A DNA stretch of 9,603 nucleotides. It comes from an uncultured Oceanobacillus sp. Its GTDB lineage: Bacteria; Bacillota; Bacilli; Bacillales; Amphibacillaceae. The stretch covers positions 1 through 9,603 of the forward strand of contig CALKWU010000042.1 in NCBI GenBank assembly GCA_938004015.1, written 5' to 3'. The notes beneath the pieces were generated by a model, which was given only the letters and a program-made list of their open reading frames with translations, was not told where the DNA came from and did no database searches. The translations under genes and the position numbers were made by a program. This document shows positions 1-6,997 of this stretch, piece after piece. The first letter of the stretch is position 1; the number at the start of each line of letters is the position of its first letter.

Positions 1-978
1 AGATAAGTCCACTTGTTGACCCAAATTTAATTCCTTTGCTTTATGGTATACGAAATAACCGATGCATGTATCGAACAATGCCATGCTGACCGTTTTAAAC
101 ACGATTGGTTCGTTTGATTTCAAATGAACCTGTCTTTTTCCGGTCAATATGTCAGACAATAAGATGACATCATCTTCTTCCATCCATTTATTTCGGATCG
201 GGTCGATGATATCGCCACATTCTTTTTTACCATCTTCGGAATCGATGAAATAATACGTTGCACTGCGAAACAGGCTCTCCGGCAGTTCCCGCATGGCAGC
301 ATCAAATGACCCCACCGCAACAAATAACTTGTCTTGGTTTTGATACAACTCAGGAACATCCGGAATGACAGGCGTAAAAGAAGTTGTCGCGGTGATGACG
401 ATTTCCGACTTGTCAAGCAACGCCTCGACACTTCCCATCTGCTCAATGTGCACATCGCTGTTGGACAATCGCCGAAATTGCTCGATGAATGACTTGATTT
501 TATGTTCCGAACGATTGTATAAATAAATGTTTTTTATATTCGCAGACTCCAGCGCTGCTAGCAATTGGTACAAGCCTTGTTGCCCCGTTCCAATCAATCC
601 GACCGATTTTGCGTCCTGTTTGAATTGTTGGATCGCCACTCCGGATACGGCTCCTGTTTTGATGGCGGTCAACATGGTTCCGCTCATCATCGCCAAAGGC
701 TTGCCTGTTTTGCGATGCATTAAAAGTATCATCGCTTGTGTGACCGGCACGTTTCTGTTTCGATTGGATGGGAAAGAGGTGGCAACTTTTAAACCGATGA
801 CATCCTTGACAAAAGATGACATGAGCAAAAAATAATCTTCATCTTCCACTTGATAAAAATTGCGTGCAGGCATCACATAGTCGCCGCGGGCATATTGGAT
901 GAACGCATCCTTCATCACTTGGATGGCTTCTTTCATCGCTACCGCCCGTTTCACGTCTTTTTCCGACAAAATGATCAA
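1..978 (-). CDS. Ornithine cyclodeaminase/mu-crystallin family protein (3' end at window edge)
   Basis: A predicted NAD(P)-dependent cytosolic enzyme of the OCD/mu-crystallin superfamily, which includes ornithine cyclodeaminases, alanine dehydrogenases and imine reductases. The frame is open for 326 codons to the left edge, near the usual family length of 320-340, so only the last few codons and stop are missing. The start is TTG at 978-976, nine bases after an AAAGGGGAG ribosome site. Visible family features are PAR (R39), GLKVA (K64), TAIKTG (K107) and the nucleotide-binding loop GLIGTGQQG (127-135). The segment VGSFDAAMREL (222-232) lies where true ornithine cyclodeaminases carry their catalytic Asp, but the Asp is shifted by one residue and Phe225 takes its place. 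An arginine usual at position 107 is lysine. I infer an amino or imino acid dehydrogenase rather than a genuine ornithine cyclodeaminase. It lies 139 bases downstream of the RpiR-family gene and is probably transcribed separately or by read-through. Family assignment is firm; substrate is unknown. Confidence 0.9.
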   Translation of the reverse strand, partial: MIILSEKDVKRAVAMKEAIQVMKDAFIQYARGDYVMPARNFYQVEDEDYFLLMSSFVKDVIGLKVATSFPSNRNRNVPVTQAMILLMHRKTGKPLAMMSGTMLTAIKTGAVSGVAIQQFKQDAKSVGLIGTGQQGLYQLLAALESANIKNIYLYNRSEHKIKSFIEQFRRLSNSDVHIEQMGSVEALLDKSEIVITATTSFTPVIPDVPELYQNQDKLFVAVGSFDAAMRELPESLFRSATYYFIDSEDGKKECGDIIDPIRNKWMEEDDVILLSDILTGKRQVHLKSNEPIVFKTVSMALFDTCIGYFVYHKAKELNLGQQVDLS

Positions 979-987
979 TGAACCTAT

Positions 988-996
988 CTCCCCTTT
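988..996 (-). promoter_or_regulatory. Ribosome binding site fixing a TTG start
   Basis: The minus strand reads AAAGGGGAG, then nine bases, then TTG (978-976). The protein from this TTG begins with LIILSEKDVKRAV, a typical beginning for the OCD family. No in-frame ATG is better placed; the first is at residue 15, inside the conserved N-terminal helix. Confidence 0.7.
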
Positions 997-1036
997 ATCA
1001 TCTCTTATTCCGTTTGTCCTTGACCACATCATTCAC

Positions 1037-1050
1037 AAAGAACGGTTTCA
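1037..1050 (-). promoter_or_regulatory. Possible cre (CcpA) site upstream of the OCD-family gene
   Basis: The minus strand reads TGAAACCGTTCTTT, matching 12 of 14 positions of the Bacillus cre consensus TGWAANCGNTNWCA; only the final CA differs. It lies about 60 bases upstream of the TTG start, where catabolite control could act. A single 12/14 match can arise by chance, and no convincing sigma-A promoter was recognised beside it. Confidence 0.25.
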
Positions 1051-1117
1051 GCATATTTGATATATAAACCGAAAAACGAAAGGAAAATTGCTACCAATCG
1101 ATTGATATAAAAAACAA

Positions 1118-2032
1118 TTATTCCTTATCGTACATATCAGATTTGAACGGCGTTTGATAATACGTTTGCAACAATATGTTTCTTTCAAGCAATTTTCTCT
1201 CCAACCGTTTGATTCTTTCCACCGATACGTCTGATTTTCTTTTGCCGAATTCGATGACTAATGCTTCTACCAAAGCGATAATCGGCAAGATCGTATAATA
1301 CTTTCCGCCTGTTTCCAATTTTAAAATCACATCGGCATACTCGGATATAGGGCAAGATAATAAATCGGTGATCAAAATGATTTTAACGCCTTGTTCGTGG
1401 GCTAGTTCCGCTGCATCGACCGTTCTTTGCGTATAATGGGCAAAAGAAAAAATGATCAATACTTCATCTTTTTCAAATTGCAATATTTTATCGTAAAGCG
1501 CTTCCGTATCATGGCTCAGTTGTTTTGTTTTTGACCAAAATTCCCCGAGCATATGTTCTAAATAAAAAGCCACGTATCTGTAAATCCGTAATCCTAAAAT
1601 ATTGATTGTTGATGCCTTTTCGATCAGATCGAGCGCGAGGGTGAAATTCTCCACCAATTGGGAGTTGACCGATTGTTCAATCAATCGAATGCCTTCATTG
1701 AAGACCGATGTCAAAACATTGTAAGATTCATTGTCATTAAAATTGCCATACGATTTTTGCACGGTCTCCCATTTGTTCGAATAATCGACATTCATGCGGT
1801 ACAGTTCCCGTTTCAAGTCAAAAAAACTATCATAACCTAAATTTTTGATCAACCTCATGACCGTTGTCGTACCTACACCAGCGCGGTCCGCCAATTCCTT
1901 CACCGTCAACAAACCGATGTCTTGATAATTTTCCAAAATGTATGATGCCAATTTTTCTTGCTTGGCCGGCAAGGAACTTTTTTTTGCAATCAACTTGTCC
2001 AATACATTGTTTTCTCCGTTTTGAATGCTCAT
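1118..2032 (-). CDS. MurR/RpiR family transcriptional regulator
   Basis: A 304-residue DNA-binding regulator with the two-domain layout of the RpiR family: an N-terminal helix-turn-helix (about 10-80, recognition region around VKELADRAGVGTTTVMRLIK) and a C-terminal SIS domain (about 125-265). Family members bind operators near their own locus and respond to a ligand in the SIS domain, classically a phosphosugar. The SIS signature is atypical here: the first glycine-rich segment reads ILGLRIYRYVA (145-155), and the segment that normally holds Ser-Gly for phosphate contact reads FSFAHYTQRT (195-204). That form occurs in RpiR relatives linked to organic-acid or amino-acid genes, so the ligand may not be a phosphosugar (inference). 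The ATG has a poorly spaced GGAG 13 bases upstream; a TTG at codon 11 with GGAG 11 bases before it is an alternative. It sits between the DMT transporter and OCD-family genes and is the only regulator in view, hence the likely local controller. Confidence 0.93.
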   Translation of the reverse strand: MSIQNGENNVLDKLIAKKSSLPAKQEKLASYILENYQDIGLLTVKELADRAGVGTTTVMRLIKNLGYDSFFDLKRELYRMNVDYSNKWETVQKSYGNFNDNESYNVLTSVFNEGIRLIEQSVNSQLVENFTLALDLIEKASTINILGLRIYRYVAFYLEHMLGEFWSKTKQLSHDTEALYDKILQFEKDEVLIIFSFAHYTQRTVDAAELAHEQGVKIILITDLLSCPISEYADVILKLETGGKYYTILPIIALVEALVIEFGKRKSDVSVERIKRLERKLLERNILLQTYYQTPFKSDMYDKE

Positions 2033-2099
2033 CTTTTGACCATCACTCCACTTTCAAACATAATCCATCTAAGTTTTAGACATATTATTGATTCCCCGC

Positions 2100-2147
2100 C
2101 ATGAAACATACTCGATTTTGTCACCAAAAAAATCATGCATTGAATCA
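2100..2147. repeat. Left copy of a two-part motif flanking the DMT gene
   Basis: The plus strand holds CATGAAACAT (2100-2109), 25 bases, then ATGCATTGAATCA (2135-2147), which overlaps the DMT stop codon. The same two blocks recur in the same order and orientation to the right of the DMT gene at 3087-3121. This copy lies upstream of the RpiR-family gene. It could be a shared operator or the trace of a duplication. Confidence 0.45.
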
Positions 2148-3041
2148 CTTTTGCAGTTCATATGCTGCTTGTTTATGTTTTTGTTTCATGGAGAGGATGA
2201 CCAATCCGATCAAAATCATAAACACGCCAAACCAGCCAGATGCATTTAAATATTCCCCGACGACAACCACACTTAATATTGCCGCTGTCAACGGTTCGGC
2301 AAGCGCAATGGTTGTGGCTGATGATGAAGTGACATTTTTCAATCCAACCGAATATAATACGTATCCGATCGCCGTCGTGACGACGCCTATATATAATATA
2401 CTAAATATTCCTGTTTTTGTCAGAATGCCATTGCTTTCAAAGAAAAACATGAAAGGCAGCAACATCATCGCACTGATGGTGAAGACAACCGCCACTGTTT
2501 TAAGGGCGCCATTTTCTTCAACGATGCGCTTATTGTTTAACGTATAAAGGGCAAACAACAATCCAGCAGCAATGGCGAACATGGCGCCCAATGGACTAAA
2601 CACGACCAATTCCTTGTTGAAAAACAAAATCGCACAGCCGGCGATGGTTAATACGGTCGCCATCATCCATTTTCTTGACGGAGGTTTTTTCAAGACGAAA
2701 CTTTCAAACAAGCCGGCAAAAACCGGTGCGCTTCCGATTGAAAGCACGGTTCCGATTGCAACACCTGTAAGTCGGACCGATGAAAAGAAACAATATTGGA
2801 ATACCGCCAAAAAAGCGGCCGTAAGCAACGTTTTTTTCCATGGCCAATCTGCAAATTTCAACTTACGCATAAGGCCTAAAACCATCAATAATATAATACC
2901 ACCGATTGCGAGTCTCAACATGGATACAAAAAACGGGTCTACAGTAGTCGGAATGAATGTCTGCGCTGTCCCCGTCGTCCCCCATAATATTGCCGCCGAT
3001 AAAACGATCAAAAAGGCCCATTTTTCCGACAATATCATCAC
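2145..3041 (-). CDS. EamA/DMT superfamily transporter
   Basis: A 298-residue integral membrane protein with two EamA repeats and about ten hydrophobic helices, the size and layout of drug/metabolite transporters that move amino acids, nucleosides or other small metabolites, commonly outward. Repeat one covers about 8-140, with ILWGTTGTAQ in helix 1 and MLRLAIGGIILL in helix 2. Repeat two covers about 150-285 and holds the typical segment LAEPLTAAILSVVVVGE (247-263). The tail is short and charged. The first codon is GTG (3041-3039), followed by ATG and, two codons later, TTG (3032-3030). The only Shine-Dalgarno-like bases, AGGGTG, overlap the GTG and sit well only for the TTG, giving a 295-residue product. 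The exact start is therefore open. It is separated from the upstream FAD gene by about 465 non-coding bases, so it is probably not in that operon. Substrate unknown; direction cannot be told from sequence. Confidence 0.93.
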   Translation of the reverse strand: MMILSEKWAFLIVLSAAILWGTTGTAQTFIPTTVDPFFVSMLRLAIGGIILLMVLGLMRKLKFADWPWKKTLLTAAFLAVFQYCFFSSVRLTGVAIGTVLSIGSAPVFAGLFESFVLKKPPSRKWMMATVLTIAGCAILFFNKELVVFSPLGAMFAIAAGLLFALYTLNNKRIVEENGALKTVAVVFTISAMMLLPFMFFFESNGILTKTGIFSILYIGVVTTAIGYVLYSVGLKNVTSSSATTIALAEPLTAAILSVVVVGEYLNASGWFGVFMILIGLVILSMKQKHKQAAYELQK

Positions 3042-3086
3042 CCTATCGTAAAACTTTTTAATGGATTAAACCGGGAAATCCACCTT

Positions 3087-3121
3087 CATGAAACATGTTG
3101 CACGATGCATTGACTGAATCA
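3087..3121. repeat. Right copy of the two-part motif, upstream of the DMT gene
   Basis: The plus strand holds CATGAAACAT (3087-3096), 8 bases, then ATGCATTGACTGAATCA (3105-3121), which is the left copy's second block with CT inserted. CATGAAACAT overlaps the perfect palindrome TTCATGAA (3085-3092). It lies about 45 bases upstream of the DMT start, a plausible operator position. Confidence 0.45.
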
Positions 3122-3135
3122 AGAAACAATCGCCC

Positions 3136-3191
3136 AACTTAACGTGAATGAAGATCGCATTAGCCATTCATGCGGTCTGTCCAGTTAAGTT
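3136..3191. repeat. Perfect 8-bp inverted repeat with internal complementarity
   Basis: AACTTAAC (3136-3143) and GTTAAGTT (3184-3191) are exact reverse complements 40 bases apart. Between them TGAATG (3145-3150) can pair with CATTCA (3165-3170), or GATCGCAT (3152-3159) with ATGCGGTC (3169-3176) with one wobble on the plus strand. The two inner pairings exclude each other. No T run follows, so a terminator is unlikely. Confidence 0.4.
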
Positions 3192-3204
3192 TCGCAAAAA
3201 GAAA

Positions 3205-3315
3205 CACAGATTTACATAGAGCGTCAGTGAAGCATGACAGCTCAAAAAGGACATCATTAAGGTAAAAGGGGATCACTAATGAACAATGCGTGTTATCGCT
3301 CCATGTAAATCTGTG
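3205..3315. repeat. 19-bp inverted repeat enclosing a 111-base unit (MITE-like or RNA stem)
   Basis: The left arm CACAGATTTACATAGAGCG (3205-3223) and the right arm (3297-3315) are reverse complements with a single difference at 3218/3302. In minus-strand RNA that difference becomes a G-U wobble, so all 19 positions can pair around a 73-base loop. The unit could be a small miniature transposable element with terminal inverted repeats or a structured leader of the DMT gene. No target-site duplication is obvious at the edges and no transposase remnant lies inside. Confidence 0.6.
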
Positions 3316-3506
3316 CCGAACACGTAGCCATTTGAAGTATTCATTTGAAATGTCATCATCGGCATTCTAGTAATAAAAACTGTTAACTTAAAAATCCATC
3401 AATATACTTCGAAAGTTTTACCCGTCTGACAACCTAAAATGCTCTTTCGATAAGCAAGTGCCAATCTTTTTGAAGACAACAGTTCCGAAAGGCTTCCCCA
3501 AATGTC

Positions 3507-4850
3507 TTACTCTTGATTCAATTTATGGATGATTTGGTTGGCCGCTTCATGACCTGTCAAAATGCACGTTTCGGTGTACAAGGTACCTAAATAATCGCCT
3601 GCCAAAAACAGTCTGCCAAGCGGTTTCGTCAAGACCGGCTGCAATTTGGCCCGCCCTGGGAAACAATACGGCAAGCCGATCGGGAACTTTTGCACTTTCG
3701 CTTCCGTCACGATATCCCTGAAGTTCGGTATGATATCCTCGATATCTTTTAAATAAATATCAATGATTTCATCATCCGATTTGTCTATCAATCTTTTTGC
3801 AAGATTCGCCGGAGAAAATGCCATAAAACTGCTGCCTTTCCCTCGCACGTCTTCCATGTTTCGTATAACATTGGACATATTGAAGAAGACGTTGAAAGAG
3901 CGTTTCGGTGTCGCGATGGCATAGGCATCATCCCAAAATTGCACTCCCGTTTCGTTCGTCAAAAAAGCTGCGCTTACATATGGACCGTAAATAATTTTTC
4001 CGAGCGCTACTTTGACATCCTCGTCCAAATTTTTGGCGATTTGTTTGGTGATCGGCGCTGGCGTGGCCAAAACGGCATATTTCGCTGTCACCTCGTGTTC
4101 CTCGCCATGTTGCGTATATTTGACGACGACCGAGTCGGCTTTTTGGATGACTTCATGCACGACCGCATTTTTTTGGGCTTTTTCACCCAACGATTCGGCA
4201 ATGGCTTGCGTCAACGTTGAAGGACCGCCGACGATATTTCTCGATAAGCCTTCTTCCTTGCTCCAAACCAGGTGGAAATAGCCGATACCGGCACCGGCGG
4301 CGATTTCATGCAAGTCGCCCGTCGAACGCAAAATGGTCGGACGGAACAATTCCTCAGTATCTTCCGGCAACTTTCCGATAAAGTCCCTGAACGTGCGATC
4401 ATTGCGGTAATTATAAATTCTTTGTTGATATTCTTTAAAGTTTTCACCTGGGCGACGTCTGACAACTTTGCTGTATTCCATGACTGCAAGACGAACTTTG
4501 ATTCCGGCACGCAAGGAAGCCAGTCTCGCTTTCCATGGCATCGGTATGACAAAAGGATAGGTTTCCACTTTACCGCTGACGATGACTTTGCCGTTCATCG
4601 CAATGCCCGTTACGGTCCCGGGCACTTTTACAGCTTCAACACCCACTTCTTTTAACAATTCATCCGTTGCGGAATTTTCACCATTGTAGACGTGCGCTCC
4701 ATAATTGAGCCAATACTTTCCTCGTCGTTCCGAATAGACCCGCCCTCCAAAACGGTCAGACGATTCCAATAGTAGAATATTTTTATTTCTCAATTTCCAT
4801 GCTGCGGATAATCCTGCGATTCCTCCACCAATAACGACAGCATCCAACAT
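3507..4850 (-). CDS. FAD-dependent oxidoreductase, protoporphyrinogen oxidase/amine oxidase fold
   Basis: A 447-residue soluble flavoprotein of the family that groups protoporphyrinogen oxidase, monoamine oxidases and phytoene desaturase-like enzymes. The N terminus has the dinucleotide fold DAVVIGGGIAGLSAAW with the GxGxxG glycines at 8-13. Glu29 is placed to bind the FAD ribose, followed by the GGRV motif (35-38). The C terminus has the second FAD-contact segment LFLAGDYLG (414-422). The middle (about 90-300) is the variable substrate domain, with no cofactor motif seen. Length is close to HemY enzymes, but there are no haem genes nearby and the gene sits in a transporter operon, so I do not call it HemY. 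The start ATG follows GGGGAG at nine bases, and the gene begins 31 bases after the racemase-family stop. It probably oxidises a C-N or C-C bond in the pathway's substrate (inference). Family firm, substrate unknown. Confidence 0.9.
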   Translation of the reverse strand: MLDAVVIGGGIAGLSAAWKLRNKNILLLESSDRFGGRVYSERRGKYWLNYGAHVYNGENSATDELLKEVGVEAVKVPGTVTGIAMNGKVIVSGKVETYPFVIPMPWKARLASLRAGIKVRLAVMEYSKVVRRRPGENFKEYQQRIYNYRNDRTFRDFIGKLPEDTEELFRPTILRSTGDLHEIAAGAGIGYFHLVWSKEEGLSRNIVGGPSTLTQAIAESLGEKAQKNAVVHEVIQKADSVVVKYTQHGEEHEVTAKYAVLATPAPITKQIAKNLDEDVKVALGKIIYGPYVSAAFLTNETGVQFWDDAYAIATPKRSFNVFFNMSNVIRNMEDVRGKGSSFMAFSPANLAKRLIDKSDDEIIDIYLKDIEDIIPNFRDIVTEAKVQKFPIGLPYCFPGRAKLQPVLTKPLGRLFLAGDYLGTLYTETCILTGHEAANQIIHKLNQE

Positions 4851-4881
4851 TTTGCTACTCTCCCCTATTCGTCAATTTCGC

Positions 4882-5658
4882 TTACACGTGTCCATAAAAT
4901 TCACGATGCACCACGACTGAATATGCATATTCAAGCAACGTTCCCCACGAAAAGATCGGGATGTCGATTTCACGTTGAACCGCTCTGGCAAACGGTTGAA
5001 AACCGGTGCATTCGAAAATCAACGCTTTCATCTTTGGATTTTTCGCGACAAAATCTTTACAGATGCGGACCATATTTTCCTCCGCTTTGGAATAGTTGCT
5101 GACCGGAACTTCAGGTCGCCGATCTGCCACCCATAACGATTCAAATTCCGGAGATTCATAATCATCAATCGCACCGGCGATGACGATGTTGCTGTCCGGA
5201 TCGATGCCGACATTTCTCAAATGGTCATCGGTCAACCGTTTTTTGAATGCACATAAAATGCCGACTTGGTTGCCGACACCGACAACTTGCTGGGCAAATG
5301 GAACTTGCAATAAACTGGACATAAAGACCGGAATGCTCACTGCGTCAGCCACTGCTTTTTGGAAATAGGCGAAATAGCCACATTCTGCCGCAATGGCCCG
5401 GACACCCAATCGTTCCAATTTTTTCGCGGCTTTAATGATGGGCTCTGCATACTGATCGCGGTTTTCACTGAAGACCAGCTTTTTAATGTCCAGTTTTTCA
5501 ACCACCTCATATTGAATCGGAAAAGGATAGGCACTGGCATTCCTGACATCCCCCGGAAAACCGGGATACACATCATCCAGCAACATGATCCCCAATCCCA
5601 TCCCATATGCGACATGTTGCTTGCGCGCACGGATCGTTTCAATTCCATAGTCCCTCAT
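4882..5658 (-). CDS. Aspartate/glutamate racemase family protein
   Basis: A 258-residue cytosolic protein of the Asp/Glu/hydantoin racemase superfamily, whose members also include maleate isomerase and arylmalonate decarboxylase. Two cysteines sit in the expected places of a two-base racemase: Cys93 in AAECGYFAYF and Cys217 in IFECTGFQPFA. Having both favours racemisation over the single-Cys decarboxylase chemistry. Typical strand-loop segments are present at SIPVFMSSLLQVPF and VGVGNQVGIL. I chose ATG 5658-5656 because GGAGGG lies seven bases upstream; the longer in-frame form starts at a TTG that is part of this ribosome site. The gene is 33 bases after dctM and 31 before the FAD gene, so it is co-transcribed. 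It may invert or isomerise an imported amino acid or acid before the flavoprotein acts (inference). The specific substrate cannot be assigned. Confidence 0.88.
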   Translation of the reverse strand: MRDYGIETIRARKQHVAYGMGLGIMLLDDVYPGFPGDVRNASAYPFPIQYEVVEKLDIKKLVFSENRDQYAEPIIKAAKKLERLGVRAIAAECGYFAYFQKAVADAVSIPVFMSSLLQVPFAQQVVGVGNQVGILCAFKKRLTDDHLRNVGIDPDSNIVIAGAIDDYESPEFESLWVADRRPEVPVSNYSKAEENMVRICKDFVAKNPKMKALIFECTGFQPFARAVQREIDIPIFSWGTLLEYAYSVVVHREFYGHV

Positions 5659-5665
5659 GGGAAAA

Positions 5666-5671
5666 CCCTCC
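5666..5671 (-). promoter_or_regulatory. Ribosome binding site deciding the racemase-family start
   Basis: The minus strand reads GGAGGG, seven bases, then ATG (5658-5656). The site overlaps the TTG at 5673-5671 that would give a protein five residues longer, which makes the shorter start preferable. Confidence 0.8.
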
Positions 5672-5691
5672 AATACGAATGTTTATCAAGG

Positions 5692-6993
5692 TTATTTACC
5701 TAACAATAAATTTGGCAAAAACAATGAAATTTCCGGAATGTATGTTGTAATCAACAAAGTTGGAAGCCAAGCGAAAATGATCAAAGCGGTTGTAGGCCCA
5801 AGCATTTGTACAACGGGCGTTTTTCCGGTCCTGCTTCCCAAATAGAGCAATGGTGCAGTCGGCGGAGTCAATAATCCCATGCCCAAATTAACTCCGATGA
5901 TTGCTGCAAAATGGATCGGATCCACGCCGATGCTTGTCACAAGCGGCAACAAGATTGGCGTCGACAACAACACGGCGCTCACATCGTCCATCAACATACC
6001 GACGATGATCAAAAAGACGTTCACCATCAGCAAAATGATGATAGGATTTTCCGATATTGAAAGCAATACTTCCCTTAATAATCCTGGAACATCTTCGGTG
6101 ATGAAGATGCGGCTTAACAACATGATCGTATAAAGCATAATCATGATGACACCGGTTGTCACTGCCGCTTCCACGAGCCCTTTATATAACGATTTCATGT
6201 TCATTTCTTTGTAAATCCACAATCCCACTGGGATCGTATAAAGCACTGAAACGGCCGCCGCTTCGGTCGGCGTCATGATGCCGCCATAGATTCCACCGAG
6301 TATGATGATCGGCATCAACAACCCTGGAATCGCCGCCTTGCCTGTACGGGCGAAGCGTTTTCCGAAAGATAATTGATCAAGAGGCGAAGGTTCGACATGT
6401 TGAATGTCCCGTCTTCTCATATAAACAATGTTTATGATGCTTAGGAGGATGGCCAAAATGATACCCGGTCCGACTGTGGCCAAAAAACTTCGCAAAATCG
6501 ATTGGTTTCCGACCCAGGCATATAAAATCATGATGGCGCTTGGCGGAATCAATAAACTTAATACAGAAGCGCTAGCTACAAGCGACGTCGCAAACCCGGC
6601 CGAATAGCCGCTTCGCACCAATCGCGGAATCAAAATTGGACCGATGCCGGATAAGGCTGCTGCGGCACTTCCCGAAATGGCGCCGAAAACCCCGCAAGCA
6701 ACGACGACAACGACACCCAATCCGCCTTTTATTTTTCCGACGAGCGTCTCAACAAAATCTACGATCCTTTTGGCGATTCCACCCGTATCCATCAATCTAC
6801 CTGCCATAATGAACAGTGGCACGGCCAACAGGACGATGTTGTTCAATTGACTAAATCCATAAGGTATCAAAAAGCTCGGTTCATACCCCAATGTCAAAAT
6901 CAAAAATATGGTTGTCGTGATGAAAACAAAAGGTACGGGGATGCCAAGCAACAAGCCAATGATCAGGATAACGAGCGCAATTAATAGCCACAT
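5692..6993 (-). CDS. dctM: TRAP transporter large permease subunit (DctM)
   Basis: The 433-residue membrane subunit that forms the translocation path of a tripartite ATP-independent periplasmic-type transporter. It uses an ion gradient, usually sodium, to import the ligand delivered by the binding protein. About a dozen hydrophobic segments span the whole chain. Family signatures are GVFGAISGSAAAALSGIGPI (101-120), LLIPPSAIMILYAW (147-160), GGIMTPTEAAAVSVLY and the C-terminal GLLTPPTAPLLYLG. Length matches the usual 425-435. The ATG at 6993 follows AGAGGG at eight bases, and only four bases separate it from the dctQ stop, so translation is probably coupled. Racemase-family and FAD genes follow in the same operon. 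The ligand is not readable from this subunit. Confidence 0.97.
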   Translation of the reverse strand: MWLLIALVILIIGLLLGIPVPFVFITTTIFLILTLGYEPSFLIPYGFSQLNNIVLLAVPLFIMAGRLMDTGGIAKRIVDFVETLVGKIKGGLGVVVVVACGVFGAISGSAAAALSGIGPILIPRLVRSGYSAGFATSLVASASVLSLLIPPSAIMILYAWVGNQSILRSFLATVGPGIILAILLSIINIVYMRRRDIQHVEPSPLDQLSFGKRFARTGKAAIPGLLMPIIILGGIYGGIMTPTEAAAVSVLYTIPVGLWIYKEMNMKSLYKGLVEAAVTTGVIMIMLYTIMLLSRIFITEDVPGLLREVLLSISENPIIILLMVNVFLIIVGMLMDDVSAVLLSTPILLPLVTSIGVDPIHFAAIIGVNLGMGLLTPPTAPLLYLGSRTGKTPVVQMLGPTTALIIFAWLPTLLITTYIPEISLFLPNLLLGK

Positions 6994-6997
6994 ATTC

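Larger units (their letters stand above)
3042..3506. other. Non-coding stretch rich in inverted repeats
   Basis: About 465 bases between the FAD-protein stop and the DMT start hold no open frame with a ribosome site and no recognisable protein remnant. From left to right they contain the right copy of the motif flanking the DMT gene, an 8-bp inverted repeat (3136-3191), a 19-bp inverted repeat spanning 3205-3315, and two direct copies of CATTTGAA (3329-3336 and 3342-3349). No clear intrinsic terminator for the upstream operon was found; AAGACA and TGTCTT just after the FAD gene could pair but no T run follows. The DMT promoter should lie here, but no strong -35/-10 pair was recognised. Confidence 0.6.

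Noticed and set aside
144..455. Open minus-strand frame of 103 codons within the OCD-family gene
   Set aside because: It is a shadow frame. The overlapping frame 1-978 is continuous and carries the family motifs, with no frameshift in any line checked.
1095..1104. Perfect 10-bp palindrome CAATCGATTG after the RpiR-family gene
   Set aside because: It is short, contains a common ATCGAT core, has no second copy seen upstream of other genes, and no T run that would make it a terminator.
2121..2147. T run in minus-strand RNA just after the DMT stop, as a possible terminator
   Set aside because: The seven-T run follows only a very short self-complementary ATGCAT, not a stable stem.
3276..3365. 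Small minus-strand frame of 29 codons (ATG at 3365) in the long non-coding stretch
   Set aside because: It has no ribosome binding site, overlaps the 19-bp inverted repeat, and resembles no family I know.
3481..3510. AAGACA/TGTCTT pairing after the FAD gene as an intrinsic terminator
   Set aside because: The stem is only six pairs with a loop over 20 bases and is followed by CAAAAAGA rather than a T run.
5656..5673. Longer racemase-family start at TTG 5673
   Set aside because: That TTG is part of the GGAGGG ribosome site for the ATG at 5658.
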